64,000 bases of DNA from Variovorax paradoxus EPS (lineage in GTDB: Bacteria > Pseudomonadota > Gammaproteobacteria > Burkholderiales > Burkholderiaceae_C), in assembly GCF_000184745.1 (NCBI RefSeq), contig NC_014931.1, positions 2,604,001 to 2,668,000 of the forward strand, read 5' to 3'. Every line of letters begins with the position of its first letter. Position 1 is the stretch's first letter. Shown one piece after another: positions 1-9,011 of the stretch. The notes under the pieces are model-generated. The model saw nothing but the letters and a program-made list of their open reading frames with translations, did not search any database and was not told the DNA's origin. Both the position numbers and the translations under genes were made by a program.

Positions 1-1
1 C

Positions 2-1149
2 CTCTACGGCCGCGGCACCATCGACGACAAGGGCTCCATCGCCGCCGTGCTCTATGCGATGAAGGCGGTGAAGGACAGTGGCCTGCCCATCGACCGCAGC
101 ATCCGCCTGATGATCGAGACCACCGAGGAAACGGGCGGCGATGCGATGGTGTACTACCGCAGCAAGACCCAGCTGCCGGCCTACAACATCGTGCTCGACA
201 GCAAGTACCCCGCGGTCGTCGCGGAGAAGGGCTCGGGCGCGCTCAAGGTGTTCTTCCCCGCGGAGAACACGGACGCCGCATCGACCGCGATCACCGCGAT
301 GAGCGGCGCGGCATCCGCCAATGCGATCTCGCAGACCGCGACCGCAACGTTGAAGGGCGGCGATCTCGCCGCGGCAGCCGCGAAGCTCGAAGCGGCGAAG
401 GCCGCCTTCCTCCAGAAGTACGAGCCGCAGGGCGGCAAGTTCGCCATCGACATCGCGCGCAAGAGCGACAACGGCGACAGCATCGACATCAAGGTCACCG
501 GCACGTCGGCCCATGGCTCGCGGCCTGAAGAGGGCGTGAACCCGCTGCCACGCCTCGCGCTCTTCCTGCAGGAATCGGGCGCGCCACTCGCCGCCAACCA
601 CTACCTGAAGGCCGTGAAGTACATCGATGCGCTCTACGGCACCGGCTACCTCGGCGAGAAGATAGGCCTTGGCTACAAGGACGACTTCATGGGCCCGCTG
701 ACCTTCTCGCCCAACCTCATCCGCATGGGCAACGACGGCAAGCTCGAGGTGACGACCAACGTGCGCATGCCGCGCGGCCGCACGCCCGACGAGTTGAAGT
801 CGCAGGTAACGGCCAAGGTCAACGCATGGGCCGCGGCGAACCAGGTAAAGCTCGACGTCAACTACGACCAGGGCAACTGGATGGCCCGCGACCCAAGGGC
901 GCGTGGCTCTCGACGCTGCTCGACATCTACGGCAGCACCACCGGCCTCGAAGCCAAGCCCGTGCCCACGGCAGGCAGCACGACCGCCAAGCTGATGCCCA
1001 ACGCGATCAACTTCGGCCCCGCGATGCCGGGCAAGAAATACACCGCGCACAACGCCAAGGAATACAAGGAAGTGCCGGACCTCGATGCCGACATGCAGAT
1101 GTTCACCGAGATGCTGGTGCGCATCGGCAACCTGCAGCAGATGCAGTGA
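2..1149 (+). pseudogene. M20 family metallopeptidase, upstream tandem copy, 5'-truncated by window edge and frameshifted
   Basis: The window opens inside the gene, at the GRGTIDDKG metal-binding segment, and the reading frame continues through TTEETGGDAM (the catalytic and metal-binding Glu pair). It matches the next gene closely along its whole visible length. Near 892-894 a run of three C stands where the downstream copy needs one more base. The original frame then runs out at 994, while the homologous C-terminus (DPKGAWLSTLLDIYG through GNLQQMQ) continues in another frame to the TGA at 1147-1149. This is a one-base deletion in a C run, either a true mutation or an assembly error. The first half of the protein lies outside the window. 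Family assignment is firm; loss of function is an inference. Confidence 0.85.
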
Positions 1150-1287
1150 CCTGGCGCAGTTTGCAAACCTAAAGCTGCACCTTGCGCCTCATCCGCTACG
1201 TTTCTTCGTAGCGCGATGCGGCATGCCGAAAGCATGGCGCGGGTTATCGTTGAAGGCTCCATTTTTCGTGAACAGGGAGTCACCTTC

Positions 1288-3024
1288 ATGCAGCAATTTC
1301 GCGTCTCGTTGTCGGTCCTTACCATGGGCTTGATGGCAGCAGGCCTCACCGCACCGGCCTTTGCAGAAACGCTCAAGAAACCCGCGCTCGATGAGCTGGC
1401 AACGGCCTGGCAAGGCGGCAAGACCGCATCCAGTTTCAACGCCTTCCTCAGCCAGGCCGAGAAGGCCAACCCCGCGTTGAAACCCGCCGTGGCCGCCTAC
1501 CGCAAGAAGGCGACGCTGACAGGCGACGACCTCACCAACATCGGGCGCCTGCTCGGCCTCTACAACCGCCTGCACAACCAGAAGGCGGTGATCGCGAGCC
1601 TAGGCGCCATGGTGGCGCTGCCGACCGCGCGCAATGTCCAGATTCCGCCGCACGAGAACCCCGCCATCATCGATTTCGGCAAGCTGGTCGAGAAGACCGC
1701 AAAGAGCTTCGGGCTCGCTTACCGCAACGTCGACAACCGCATCTTCGAAGTCAGCCTGAAGGGCAAGGGCACCGAAGAGTTCGGCATCCTCACGCATTCG
1801 GACGTGGTGCCTGCGGTGCTCTCCGAGTGGGTGCTCGACGACGGCACCAAGCTCGATCCCTTCACGATGCAGCGCGTGGGCGACCGCCTCTACGGCCGCG
1901 GCACCATCGACGACAAGGGCTCCATCGCGGCCGTGCTCTACGCGATGAAGACGGTGAAGGAAAGCGGCATCCCGATCCAGCGCACCATGCGCCTGATGAT
2001 CGAGACCACCGAGGAGACCGGCGGCGATGCGATGGAGTACTACCGCGGCAAGACCAAGCTGCCCGAATACAACATCGTGCTCGACAGCGGCTACCCGGCC
2101 GTCGTGGCCGAGAAGGGTGCGGGCTCGCTGAGCGTGTTCTTCCCCGCCGAAAAAACCGATGGCACCGTCACCGCGATCACCGACATGGGCGCGGCCGCTG
2201 CGGTCAACGCGATCTCGCAGACCGCCAGCGCCACGCTCAAGGGCGGCGATCTTGCGGCCGTTCAGGCCAAGCTCGAAGCAGCGAAGGCGGCCTTCCTGCA
2301 GAAGTACGAACCGCAAGGCAAGTTCGCGATCGCGATCACGCGGGGTGCCGACAGCGTGGACATCAAGATCACCGGCATTTCGGCCCATGGCTCGGAGCCC
2401 CAGAACGGCGTGAACCCGCTGCCGCGCCTGGGCCTGTTCCTGCAGGAGTCGGGTGTCGCGCTGGCCGACAACCAGTTCTTGAAGGCGATCAAGTACATCG
2501 ACGATCTCTACGGCACCGGTTACCTCGGCGAGAAGATGGGCGTGGGCTACAAGGACGACTTCATGGGCCCGCTGACGTTCTCGCCCAACCTGATCCGCAC
2601 CGATGCCGATGGTCGCGTGGTCATGGCCGTCAACACGCGCATGCCGCGCGGCCGCACGCCCGAGGAGCTGAAGGCGCAGGTGGAAGCCAGGATCAACGAG
2701 TGGGCCGCGGCGAACAAGGCCAAGGTCGAGATCAAGTACGACCAGGGCAACTGGATGGCGCGCGACCCGTCGGGCCGCTGGCTCGCCACGCTGCTCGACA
2801 TCTACGGCGACACCACCGGCCTCGAAGCCAAGCCCGTCTCCGCGGCCGGCGCGACCACGGCCAAGCAGATGCCCAACGCGATCAGCTTCGGCCCCGGCAT
2901 GCCCGGCAAGAAGTACACGGGACACAACGCCAAGGAATACAAGGAAGTGCCCGACCTGGACGCCGACCTGCAGATGTTCACCGAGATGCTGGTGCGCATC
3001 GGCAATCTGCAGCAGATGCAGTAG
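1288..3024 (+). CDS. M20 family metallopeptidase (dipeptidase-like), secreted, intact tandem copy
   Basis: 578 residues from an ATG preceded by AGGGAG eight bases upstream; a longer frame upstream has no ribosome site and no signal peptide. Residues 1-26 form a Sec signal peptide ending PAFA-E, so the enzyme should act in the periplasm. Zinc-binding motifs of clan MH are present: THSD (His170, Asp172), GRGTIDDKG (Asp208/209) and TTEETGGD (Glu242/243), with a dimerisation-lid HGSEP segment near residue 390. Known role of the family: hydrolysis of dipeptides or short N-acyl amino acids with two zinc ions. The substrate cannot be read from sequence. It lies directly behind a broken paralogue, so this copy probably carries the activity. 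Length is at the long end for M20, with an extra N-terminal helical stretch of about 100 residues. Confidence 0.9.
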   Translation: MQQFRVSLSVLTMGLMAAGLTAPAFAETLKKPALDELATAWQGGKTASSFNAFLSQAEKANPALKPAVAAYRKKATLTGDDLTNIGRLLGLYNRLHNQKAVIASLGAMVALPTARNVQIPPHENPAIIDFGKLVEKTAKSFGLAYRNVDNRIFEVSLKGKGTEEFGILTHSDVVPAVLSEWVLDDGTKLDPFTMQRVGDRLYGRGTIDDKGSIAAVLYAMKTVKESGIPIQRTMRLMIETTEETGGDAMEYYRGKTKLPEYNIVLDSGYPAVVAEKGAGSLSVFFPAEKTDGTVTAITDMGAAAAVNAISQTASATLKGGDLAAVQAKLEAAKAAFLQKYEPQGKFAIAITRGADSVDIKITGISAHGSEPQNGVNPLPRLGLFLQESGVALADNQFLKAIKYIDDLYGTGYLGEKMGVGYKDDFMGPLTFSPNLIRTDADGRVVMAVNTRMPRGRTPEELKAQVEARINEWAAANKAKVEIKYDQGNWMARDPSGRWLATLLDIYGDTTGLEAKPVSAAGATTAKQMPNAISFGPGMPGKKYTGHNAKEYKEVPDLDADLQMFTEMLVRIGNLQQMQ

Positions 3025-3032
3025 GCAGCGCG

Positions 3033-3054
3033 CCGCGGCACTGCAGTGCCGCGG
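3033..3054. terminator. GC-rich perfect hairpin between convergent genes
   Basis: A 22-base perfect palindrome (arm CCGCGGCA, core CTGCAG) sits between the stop of the M20 peptidase gene and the stop of the convergent cbpM gene. There is no T-run on either side, so it is at best a weak or factor-assisted bidirectional terminator. Confidence 0.4.
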
Positions 3055-3060
3055 CCGCTG

Positions 3061-3378
3061 TCAGCGCAGCCCGTGCGCCTGCAGCGCGGCCTTGAGCCGC
3101 CGCACCTCGTGCTGCAGATCGAGGATCAGCGCGGCCGCATCGAGGCCCACGCCGAAGTCGCGTTCCAGCCGGCGTGCCTCGAGCGCGCATTGCAGGTCGG
3201 TGCTGGAGAACTGCCAGCGCTCGGGCGGCGCCTCGGCCGTGGTGACCTGCACGATGCCGACTTCGACCAGTTGCACCACCCAGGCAGTGTCGGCGCCCAC
3301 GGCATGGGCCAGTTCGTTCAGCGCAAGCGGTTGCGAGGCGCTGATGGCGGTTGCGGTGGTGATGGAAACAGTCGCCAT
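3061..3378 (-). CDS. cbpM: Chaperone modulator CbpM (MerR-HTH-like)
   Basis: 105 residues. The N-terminal half holds a MerR-like winged helix (LNELAHAVGADTAWVVQLV and a following IVQV strand), and the C-terminus is a helical tail rich in Leu, Arg and Glu (LILDLQHEVRRLKAALQ). Together with its place two bases behind cbpA, this identifies CbpM, which binds the J domain of CbpA and restrains its co-chaperone activity and DNA binding. Its ATG follows the cbpA stop almost directly, so the two are translationally coupled. The length matches E. coli CbpM (about 100 residues). Confidence 0.9.
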   Translation of the reverse strand: MATVSITTATAISASQPLALNELAHAVGADTAWVVQLVEVGIVQVTTAEAPPERWQFSSTDLQCALEARRLERDFGVGLDAAALILDLQHEVRRLKAALQAHGLR

Positions 3379-3380
3379 GC

Positions 3381-4343
3381 TCAGACTCCCAGGTGCTGGC
3401 GCGGGTTGAACGAAGAGGCCGCCTCTGCAAGCTGTTCATAGGCCGCACGCGCGGCGTCGCTGTCCGCGGGCGGCAGCGCGATCTCGATCAGCAGGTACAG
3501 GTCGCCGGGCGTCTTGCCCTTCAAGCCGCGGCCCTTCAGCCGCAGCTTCATGCCGCCGCGCGCATTGCGCGGCACCGTGACCTCGACCACGCCGCCGCCC
3601 GGTGTCGGCACCTCGACCTGCGCGCCGAGCGCGGCTTCGGAGGGCGTGACGGGCAGCGTCATGTAGATGTTGCGCTCTTCCACGCGGTAGAGCTTGTGCG
3701 GCGCGATGCGCACCTCGAGGTACAGGTCGCCGGCCGCTTCGCCGCCATGGCCGGGCATGCCTTGCCCGGCGAGGCGGATGAACTGGCCGGGGTGCACGCC
3801 CGGCGGGATCTTCACGCTGAGCGTGCGGTTCTCCCACTGCGGGTGGCCTTGCGCGTCGACGGTTTGCGCGCGCAGGGTGATCTCGCGCTCGGCGCCGTTG
3901 AGCGCGTCTTCCAGCGCGATCTCGATGGCTGCGTGGTGGTCCTCGCCGCGTGCGCGGTAGTTCTGGCGCGCGGCACCGCGCCGCTCGGCTTCGCCGAACA
4001 TGGAGGAGAAGAATTCGCTGAAGTCCGCGTGGTCGGCCGGGCCCTGGCGCGGGCCGCGGTGGAACTCGAAGCCCGAGTCCCAGCCCGGCGGCGGCTGGAA
4101 GTCGCCCCCGGGGCTGCCGCCGCGCGCGACGCGGTCGGCCAGCGCGTCGTAGGCGGCGCGCTTTTCCTTGTCGCCCAGCACGTCCTTGGCCTCGTTGATC
4201 TCGCGCATGCGCTTCTCGGCGTCGGGCTCCTTGCTGACGTCGGGGTGGTACTTGCGGGCGAGCTTGCGATAGGCCTTGCGCACCTCGTCGTCGGACGCGG
4301 TGCGCTCGATGCCCAGTGCGCTGTAGTAGTCCTTGAATTCCAT
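3381..4343 (-). CDS. cbpA: Curved DNA-binding protein CbpA, DnaJ-class co-chaperone
   Basis: 320 residues from MEFKDYYSALGIE; the open frame reaches about 100 bases further upstream but that part is not J-protein-like. Residues 1-70 are a J domain with the HPD motif at 33-35. A Gly/Phe-containing linker (about 80-125) follows, and then two beta-rich C-terminal substrate-binding domains (GVHPGQFIRLAGQG, LPVTPSEAALGA, RLKGRGLKG). The DnaJ zinc-finger cysteines are absent, which separates CbpA (type II) from DnaJ. Family role: stimulates DnaK ATPase and binds curved DNA in the nucleoid. First gene of a two-gene unit with cbpM. Confidence 0.93.
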   Translation of the reverse strand: MEFKDYYSALGIERTASDDEVRKAYRKLARKYHPDVSKEPDAEKRMREINEAKDVLGDKEKRAAYDALADRVARGGSPGGDFQPPPGWDSGFEFHRGPRQGPADHADFSEFFSSMFGEAERRGAARQNYRARGEDHHAAIEIALEDALNGAEREITLRAQTVDAQGHPQWENRTLSVKIPPGVHPGQFIRLAGQGMPGHGGEAAGDLYLEVRIAPHKLYRVEERNIYMTLPVTPSEAALGAQVEVPTPGGGVVEVTVPRNARGGMKLRLKGRGLKGKTPGDLYLLIEIALPPADSDAARAAYEQLAEAASSFNPRQHLGV

Positions 4344-4387
4344 GGTGGTGATGGTCGTTTCAATGGACGGCGGACCGGGCGGCCTGG

Positions 4388-5029
4388 CTAGGCCAGCGCG
4401 GAGGCGCCATCGACATGCCGCAGCAGCGGCGTTATGGCCCATGTAAGGCCGCTGCGCGAAAAACGCAATGGCTGCGCGTTGCCGAGCACGGTAACGTCGA
4501 TGGGCACGCCCAGCAGCGCGGCCAGCGCGTACAGCGTGCCGCCGTGCGCCACCACGAGCACCGGCGCGGGTTGCTTCAGGGCCGCGTCGAGCGCGGCGCG
4601 CTTGCGAGCAACGAACTGCGTGAGCGTCTCGCCGCCCTCGGGCTCGCAGGCCCAGTCGATGTTGGCGGACGAGGTGCCGATCAGGGCGCCGAAGTTGCGC
4701 TCGCGCAGTTCGGCCTGCGCTGTGGGCGTGAGCCGCAGCGTTGCCGCCACCGTGTGGGCGGTGTCGAAGGCGCGGCGCGCGTCGCTGCAGACGATGGTGC
4801 GGATCGGTTCGCCCGCGAGCAGCTCTGCCGCATGCGCCGCCTGCTGCAGGCCGAGCTCGCTCAGCGGCTCGTCGACCGCCTGGAAGATGCGCAGCGCATT
4901 GCGCCCGGTCTGGCCGTGGCGCAGAAAGTAGAAGTGATCGCAGGCCGGCGAGAGCGGCTGCGTGGCGGCGATCTCGACCAGTTGGTCGAGGCCGCCGGCA
5001 GGGGTGTGGGTGGGCGCGTTCTGTGACAT
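4388..5029 (-). CDS. Histidine phosphatase family protein (phosphoglycerate mutase-like)
   Basis: 213 residues. The signature FLRHGQTGRN is present (Arg37, His38 phospho-acceptor), with the second conserved His in VAHGGTLYAL near residue 170 and the acid residue in RERNFGAL. These define the two-histidine phosphatase superfamily; the substrate is not predictable from the motifs. The gene ends 22 bases before the acylase gene begins upstream on the same strand, so both may share a transcript. Start chosen at MSQNAPT because the longer frame has no family similarity. Confidence 0.85.
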   Translation of the reverse strand: MSQNAPTHTPAGGLDQLVEIAATQPLSPACDHFYFLRHGQTGRNALRIFQAVDEPLSELGLQQAAHAAELLAGEPIRTIVCSDARRAFDTAHTVAATLRLTPTAQAELRERNFGALIGTSSANIDWACEPEGGETLTQFVARKRAALDAALKQPAPVLVVAHGGTLYALAALLGVPIDVTVLGNAQPLRFSRSGLTWAITPLLRHVDGASALA

Positions 5030-5051
5030 GGGTTGGATATCTGTCGATGGC

Positions 5052-7466
5052 TCAGTAGGCCAGCTGAATCGGCTGGCCTTCGCGCTGCGCCTGCACGTCC
5101 GCCGGATGGAAGGGCAGCGCATGCCATTGCTTCGCCGCGAACAGCGGCAGCTGGTCGTAGGCGCGCGGCGAGGCGAGGTCGCTGCTCTGGCCATAGGTGA
5201 GCAGGCCCTGCGCGACCGGTCCGCGCTCGTCGAAGGTCACGACCTGCATGTAGCTGCTGCCGTAGTTGACGTTGTAGCCCTTCGGGTCGATGAGCGACTG
5301 GCCCTGCGATTCGAGCTTGTTCAACACGCCCTCGAACTCGTCGCCGCCGTGCAGCGCGATCTTCTGGCCGCGCACCTCGCGCGATTGCGGCACGCCCAGC
5401 GGCACGTCGGCCGCGAAGCCCGCGGTGCGCACGATGCCGACCGCGTCGCCCAGCGCCTTGAACACCGCCTCGCGCGTGGCGGGCGTGGCCATGTCGAGGC
5501 CGGCCGGCGTCGCGACCGGCTGCGCCGGATCGAAGGGCACGCGCCACACCTTCGGCAGATCCTTGGCCTTGCGCCAGAACTCGCGGAACAGCGCGGCGCC
5601 CTTCGAATCGGCATTGCTGGTGCGGTCCCAGGCGGAGAGCACGCGGCAACCGAGCACCTGGTCGGCGTTCAGCGCCGCGCCGCCGGCGGCGCAGGCCGCC
5701 TGCAGGTCGTCCATCACGAGCAAGCCGGCGAGGTTCCTGTCGCGAAAGATCACGCTGCGCAGCTCGGCCGCACCCATGCGGTTGCCGGGCAGGCCGTCGG
5801 TGCCCGCGAGGCGGCCTTCGATCTCCATGATGCCGCTGCGCGTGCGCAGCCGCTGCGGCACGCCGATGGGGCCGACCAGCGGCGAGACACCCGCCATCGG
5901 TGCAATGCGCGGGTTGCTGAGCCAGAAGCTGTCGTTGCTGTTCTGCACATAGTCCGGCGTGACGACGACCGGCATGCGCGCCGGCGCGATGACGCCGGGC
6001 GCGGCGGCCGTGATGTCTCGGTTCCAGGCGCATGCGCTGCGCGAGCCGTCGAGCACCGGCAGGCCCGCCGCGCCGAGCAGCGCCGCGGCGGCGGGCGAGG
6101 GCGCGCAGGCCTGGAGCATGTCAGCCGACACATCGGGCACCACCGAGAGGTCGGCATACATCGCATTGCCGTCGCGGTCGGCCGCGATGGTGTTGATCCA
6201 CGGCATGCCCTGGTTGCCCATGGCGGCGCGCAGCTCGGTCACGTTGCGGGCGCGCGCCATGCGCATCCAGCTTTCGGCCGAGCGCACGTTGAGCGTGTTG
6301 GCATCGCGGATCGCATAGGCCTTCTGCGCGGTCCAGCCGAGGCCGGCGCGCGGCAGCGAGATGACGGGGCCCCAGTCGGTCGCATAGAAGGTGTGCTGCA
6401 CCGGCGCGCCGCCGCCCGTCGCCGCAGCCGGCAGCACGACGGTGCGCGCGACCATCTTCTTCGGCTGGCCGTCGATCAGGTACACGGTCGGGTCGTTGGG
6501 GTCGAGCTTCAGTTCATAGAGCGTGAAGCGCTTGCCGGTCGACACGGTGTGAGTCCATGCCACGTCCTTGTTGAAGCCGATCGCCACCACCGGGCTCAGG
6601 CCACCGGAGGCACCCATCACGTCGAGTTGGCCGGGGATGGTGAGGTGCATTTGCCAGAAGCGGTTGGTGCCATTCCACGGAAAGTGCGGATTGCCCAGCA
6701 GCAGGCCGCGCCCGTCGGGCGTGGCGTTGCGCCCGAAGGCCCAGCCGTTGGAGCCGAGTTCGCCGCCTTCGGGATTCGCGTTGAAGCTGTGGCGGCCGAT
6801 TTCGGCCACGGCTTCCTTCAGGTCGACGGGCGCTGCGCCGGTCTTCACTCCGGCCGCAACGGGTGCGGGCGGGACAGCCGCCAGCACCGCACCGGCCAGC
6901 GCGCCCAGGCCGCCCTGGATCATCGACATCTCGGTGGCGCGCGACAGGTCGGCCATGGTCATCGGCCGCACCCAGGGCTTGCCGCGGCAGGCGGCGGGCA
7001 GGCCATTGGGGCCCGCGTCCTGCAGGTAGCGGTTGTAGCCCGCCACGTAGCCGCGCAGCGCGGCCTTCACATCCAGGCTGGTGGTGGCCCCGGCGCGCGC
7101 GAGCGCCTCGTCGTCCATGTGATAGCGGATGAACAGGTCGATCTGCGCATTGGGCGCCCGGCCCAGCCCGATCTCGCCGGTGTTCTGCGCGCCGAGGAAC
7201 TGCGAGCGCTCGCCGCGCAGCGTGAGCAGGTGCTCGGCGGTCTGGCAGACGTTGTCCTGCGCGTGCGCGTAGGCGGTGCCGTAGGCCAGGCCTTCGTAGT
7301 CGGACGCCGTGACGTGCGCGATGCCGTAGGTGGTGCGCTCGATGGTCACGCTGCGTCCGCTGGAGGGCGGCGCGCTGGCGCAGGCGCCGAGCAGGGCGGC
7401 GAGGCCCAGAACGCTCAGACGGAAGGCCGTCAACGGGAACCGGGAGATCGGAGTGTTCGAAATCAT
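5052..7466 (-). CDS. Penicillin acylase family (S45) Ntn-hydrolase, lipoprotein or periplasmic; possible N-acyl-homoserine-lactone acylase
   Basis: 804 residues, the length of S45 precursors. The N-terminus has a hydrophobic segment ending LLGAC (Cys29), a lipobox. The chain contains the autoprocessing junction GSNGW, where Ser239 becomes the N-terminal nucleophile of the beta subunit after self-cleavage; residues before it form the alpha subunit and propeptide. GNPHFPW follows at about 260, a hallmark of the family. Known members hydrolyse acyl amides: penicillins, cephalosporins, or quorum-sensing acyl-homoserine lactones (PvdQ/QuiP). The arrangement resembles the AHL acylase group more than penicillin G acylase, but the substrate is inferred only. 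Followed by a histidine phosphatase gene on the same strand. Confidence 0.88.
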   Translation of the reverse strand: MISNTPISRFPLTAFRLSVLGLAALLGACASAPPSSGRSVTIERTTYGIAHVTASDYEGLAYGTAYAHAQDNVCQTAEHLLTLRGERSQFLGAQNTGEIGLGRAPNAQIDLFIRYHMDDEALARAGATTSLDVKAALRGYVAGYNRYLQDAGPNGLPAACRGKPWVRPMTMADLSRATEMSMIQGGLGALAGAVLAAVPPAPVAAGVKTGAAPVDLKEAVAEIGRHSFNANPEGGELGSNGWAFGRNATPDGRGLLLGNPHFPWNGTNRFWQMHLTIPGQLDVMGASGGLSPVVAIGFNKDVAWTHTVSTGKRFTLYELKLDPNDPTVYLIDGQPKKMVARTVVLPAAATGGGAPVQHTFYATDWGPVISLPRAGLGWTAQKAYAIRDANTLNVRSAESWMRMARARNVTELRAAMGNQGMPWINTIAADRDGNAMYADLSVVPDVSADMLQACAPSPAAAALLGAAGLPVLDGSRSACAWNRDITAAAPGVIAPARMPVVVTPDYVQNSNDSFWLSNPRIAPMAGVSPLVGPIGVPQRLRTRSGIMEIEGRLAGTDGLPGNRMGAAELRSVIFRDRNLAGLLVMDDLQAACAAGGAALNADQVLGCRVLSAWDRTSNADSKGAALFREFWRKAKDLPKVWRVPFDPAQPVATPAGLDMATPATREAVFKALGDAVGIVRTAGFAADVPLGVPQSREVRGQKIALHGGDEFEGVLNKLESQGQSLIDPKGYNVNYGSSYMQVVTFDERGPVAQGLLTYGQSSDLASPRAYDQLPLFAAKQWHALPFHPADVQAQREGQPIQLAY

Positions 7467-7565
7467 GGTGCGGGCGTGTGGTTTTGAAAAGGCCTGGAAA
7501 CCGGAACCGATTAGAGGGCGAGCCTCCGCCGCGCGCTGTCACGGGCGCGGCACGCCGCGCATGCT

Positions 7566-8147
7566 TCAGCCGAACTTCATGCCCTTGGGGCGCGCCTGCA
7601 GGCGTTCGATGTAGGCGTCCAGCTTCGGTCGGTTCAGCTTGCCGCCGAAGGCGCGATGCCAGATGAGGCACGAACCGATCATCACGTCCGCTGCGGTGAA
7701 CTGCGCGCCAAAGAGGTAGGGGCCATCGCCGAGTTCGCGCTCGACCGCATTCTTGGCCTCTTCGAAATTCGTCCAGCCGCGCGCGCTGTTGTTGCTGCGG
7801 ATCTTCATCAGGCTGTCGCCCATGGCGGGTTCGAACTGCGCGGTCGAATACACCATCAGCGACAGGTAGCGGCCACGCTCGGGCGTGCCGACGGAGGGCG
7901 CAAGCCGCTTGCCGGGAAACTTCTCGGCGATGTACATGCAGATGGCCGCGTTCTCGAAGATGCGCGTGCGGCCGTCGACCAGCGCGGGCAGCTTGCCGGA
8001 CGGGTTGATCTTCAGGTACTCGGGGCGCTTGTGCGCCTTGTCCTTGATGAGCGTGGTCACGATTTCGTAGTCGACCTCGGCCTCGTCGAGCATCCACTTG
8101 GCGACTTGCGAACGGCTTTGCGGGTCGAAATACAGCTGCATGGTCAT
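7566..8147 (-). CDS. Glutathione S-transferase family protein
   Basis: 193 residues from ATG at MTMQLYFDP, with AGGAG seven bases upstream, which rejects longer starts. The N-terminal thioredoxin fold shows the cis-proline segment NPSGKLPAL and the glutathione-contacting ENAAICMYIAE. The C-terminal half is all-helical, with the capping region FTAADVMIGSCLIW that matches the GST_C N-capping box. Typical role: conjugation or glutathione-dependent detoxification in the cytoplasm. Substrate unknown. Neighbour of pssA, 26 bases away on the same strand, but no functional link is evident. Confidence 0.88.
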   Translation of the reverse strand: MTMQLYFDPQSRSQVAKWMLDEAEVDYEIVTTLIKDKAHKRPEYLKINPSGKLPALVDGRTRIFENAAICMYIAEKFPGKRLAPSVGTPERGRYLSLMVYSTAQFEPAMGDSLMKIRSNNSARGWTNFEEAKNAVERELGDGPYLFGAQFTAADVMIGSCLIWHRAFGGKLNRPKLDAYIERLQARPKGMKFG

Positions 8148-8173
8148 GGACGTTCTCCTTCGGCTTGAGGAAA

Positions 8174-8812
8174 TCAGAACTTGGGAATGCGCAGCGTCTT
8201 GCTGATCATCAGCGTGCCCGAGAGCCCGAACAGCAGCGCGAGCGGATGCAGCAGCCATGGGCCGATGGTCCAGGCGCCGCCCCAGACGGCACTGCCGATG
8301 TGGCCCTGCGACGCCACATACGCCAGCACGCCCACCAGCACCACGCTGGTCGGGATCGGCGTGCCCTCGAAATACTTCACCTTGTCAGCGCCTTCGGACA
8401 GCGCCTCGGCCGTGACGTTGTAGCGCGCGAGCCGGCTCACGCCGCAGCACACGAAATAGATGAGGAGGATGCAGTCCCACCCGCCGTTCAGGCCCGCCGC
8501 GAAGCCCAGGGCAGCGGGCGCGACGCCGAACGAGATCACGTCGGCCAGCGAGTCGAGTTCGCGGCCGAGCGCGGAGTGCGTCTGGCGCCAGCGCGCGATG
8601 CGGCCGTCGAACACGTCGAAGATGAACGCCGCCGGTGCAAGCGCGGCCGCCCAGTAGAACTGCGCGAGCGACTGGCTCGCCATGTAGGCCATCGCCAGGA
8701 ACACCCCGCCGACGCCGCAGGCCGCATTGCCGAGCGTGAACACGTCGGCCAGATGAAAGCCGCGGATCATCGAGAAATGCTTGCGGGCCGGGGCGGGAGA
8801 AGGTGTGGTCAT
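8174..8812 (-). CDS. pssA: CDP-diacylglycerol--serine O-phosphatidyltransferase (CDP-alcohol phosphatidyltransferase family)
   Basis: 212 residues with about six hydrophobic segments. The CDP-alcohol phosphotransferase signature DGxxARx8GxxxDxxxD is complete, beginning DGRIAR and ending ELDSLAD, so both metal-binding aspartate pairs are there. The N-terminal LADVFTLGNAACG matches the type II PssA entry region. Reaction: CDP-diacylglycerol plus L-serine gives phosphatidylserine, the precursor of phosphatidylethanolamine, in the inner membrane. The distinction from PgsA or choline synthase rests on overall similarity, so the substrate is less certain than the family. Confidence 0.85.
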   Translation of the reverse strand: MTTPSPAPARKHFSMIRGFHLADVFTLGNAACGVGGVFLAMAYMASQSLAQFYWAAALAPAAFIFDVFDGRIARWRQTHSALGRELDSLADVISFGVAPAALGFAAGLNGGWDCILLIYFVCCGVSRLARYNVTAEALSEGADKVKYFEGTPIPTSVVLVGVLAYVASQGHIGSAVWGGAWTIGPWLLHPLALLFGLSGTLMISKTLRIPKF

Positions 8813-9011
8813 GGAGGGGCTGAAAAGAACGCCGGAGGACGGGTGAGCCGCACCTTAACCGAAGCGCGCGGCGCACTTTGTAGTCGCGCTCCGACGCCGT
8901 GTCCCGTCTGAAAGCCTAGGCGGAGGGCGTCGCGCAGGCGTTGAGAAAAAAGTGCGCAAGCGTCCCGGCCGTCCGCCCGAGGCGAACTGCGCGAGGGGCG
9001 CGGCGGACGTA

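Noticed and set aside
4962..7487. 841-residue open frame on the plus strand opposite the acylase gene
   Set aside because: Arg/His/Gly/Ala-rich composition with no domain; it is the antisense shadow of a well-supported Ntn hydrolase.
8813..9011. Possible small gene in the pssA-amidotransferase gap
   Set aside because: Short frames only, with no start signals or recognisable product.
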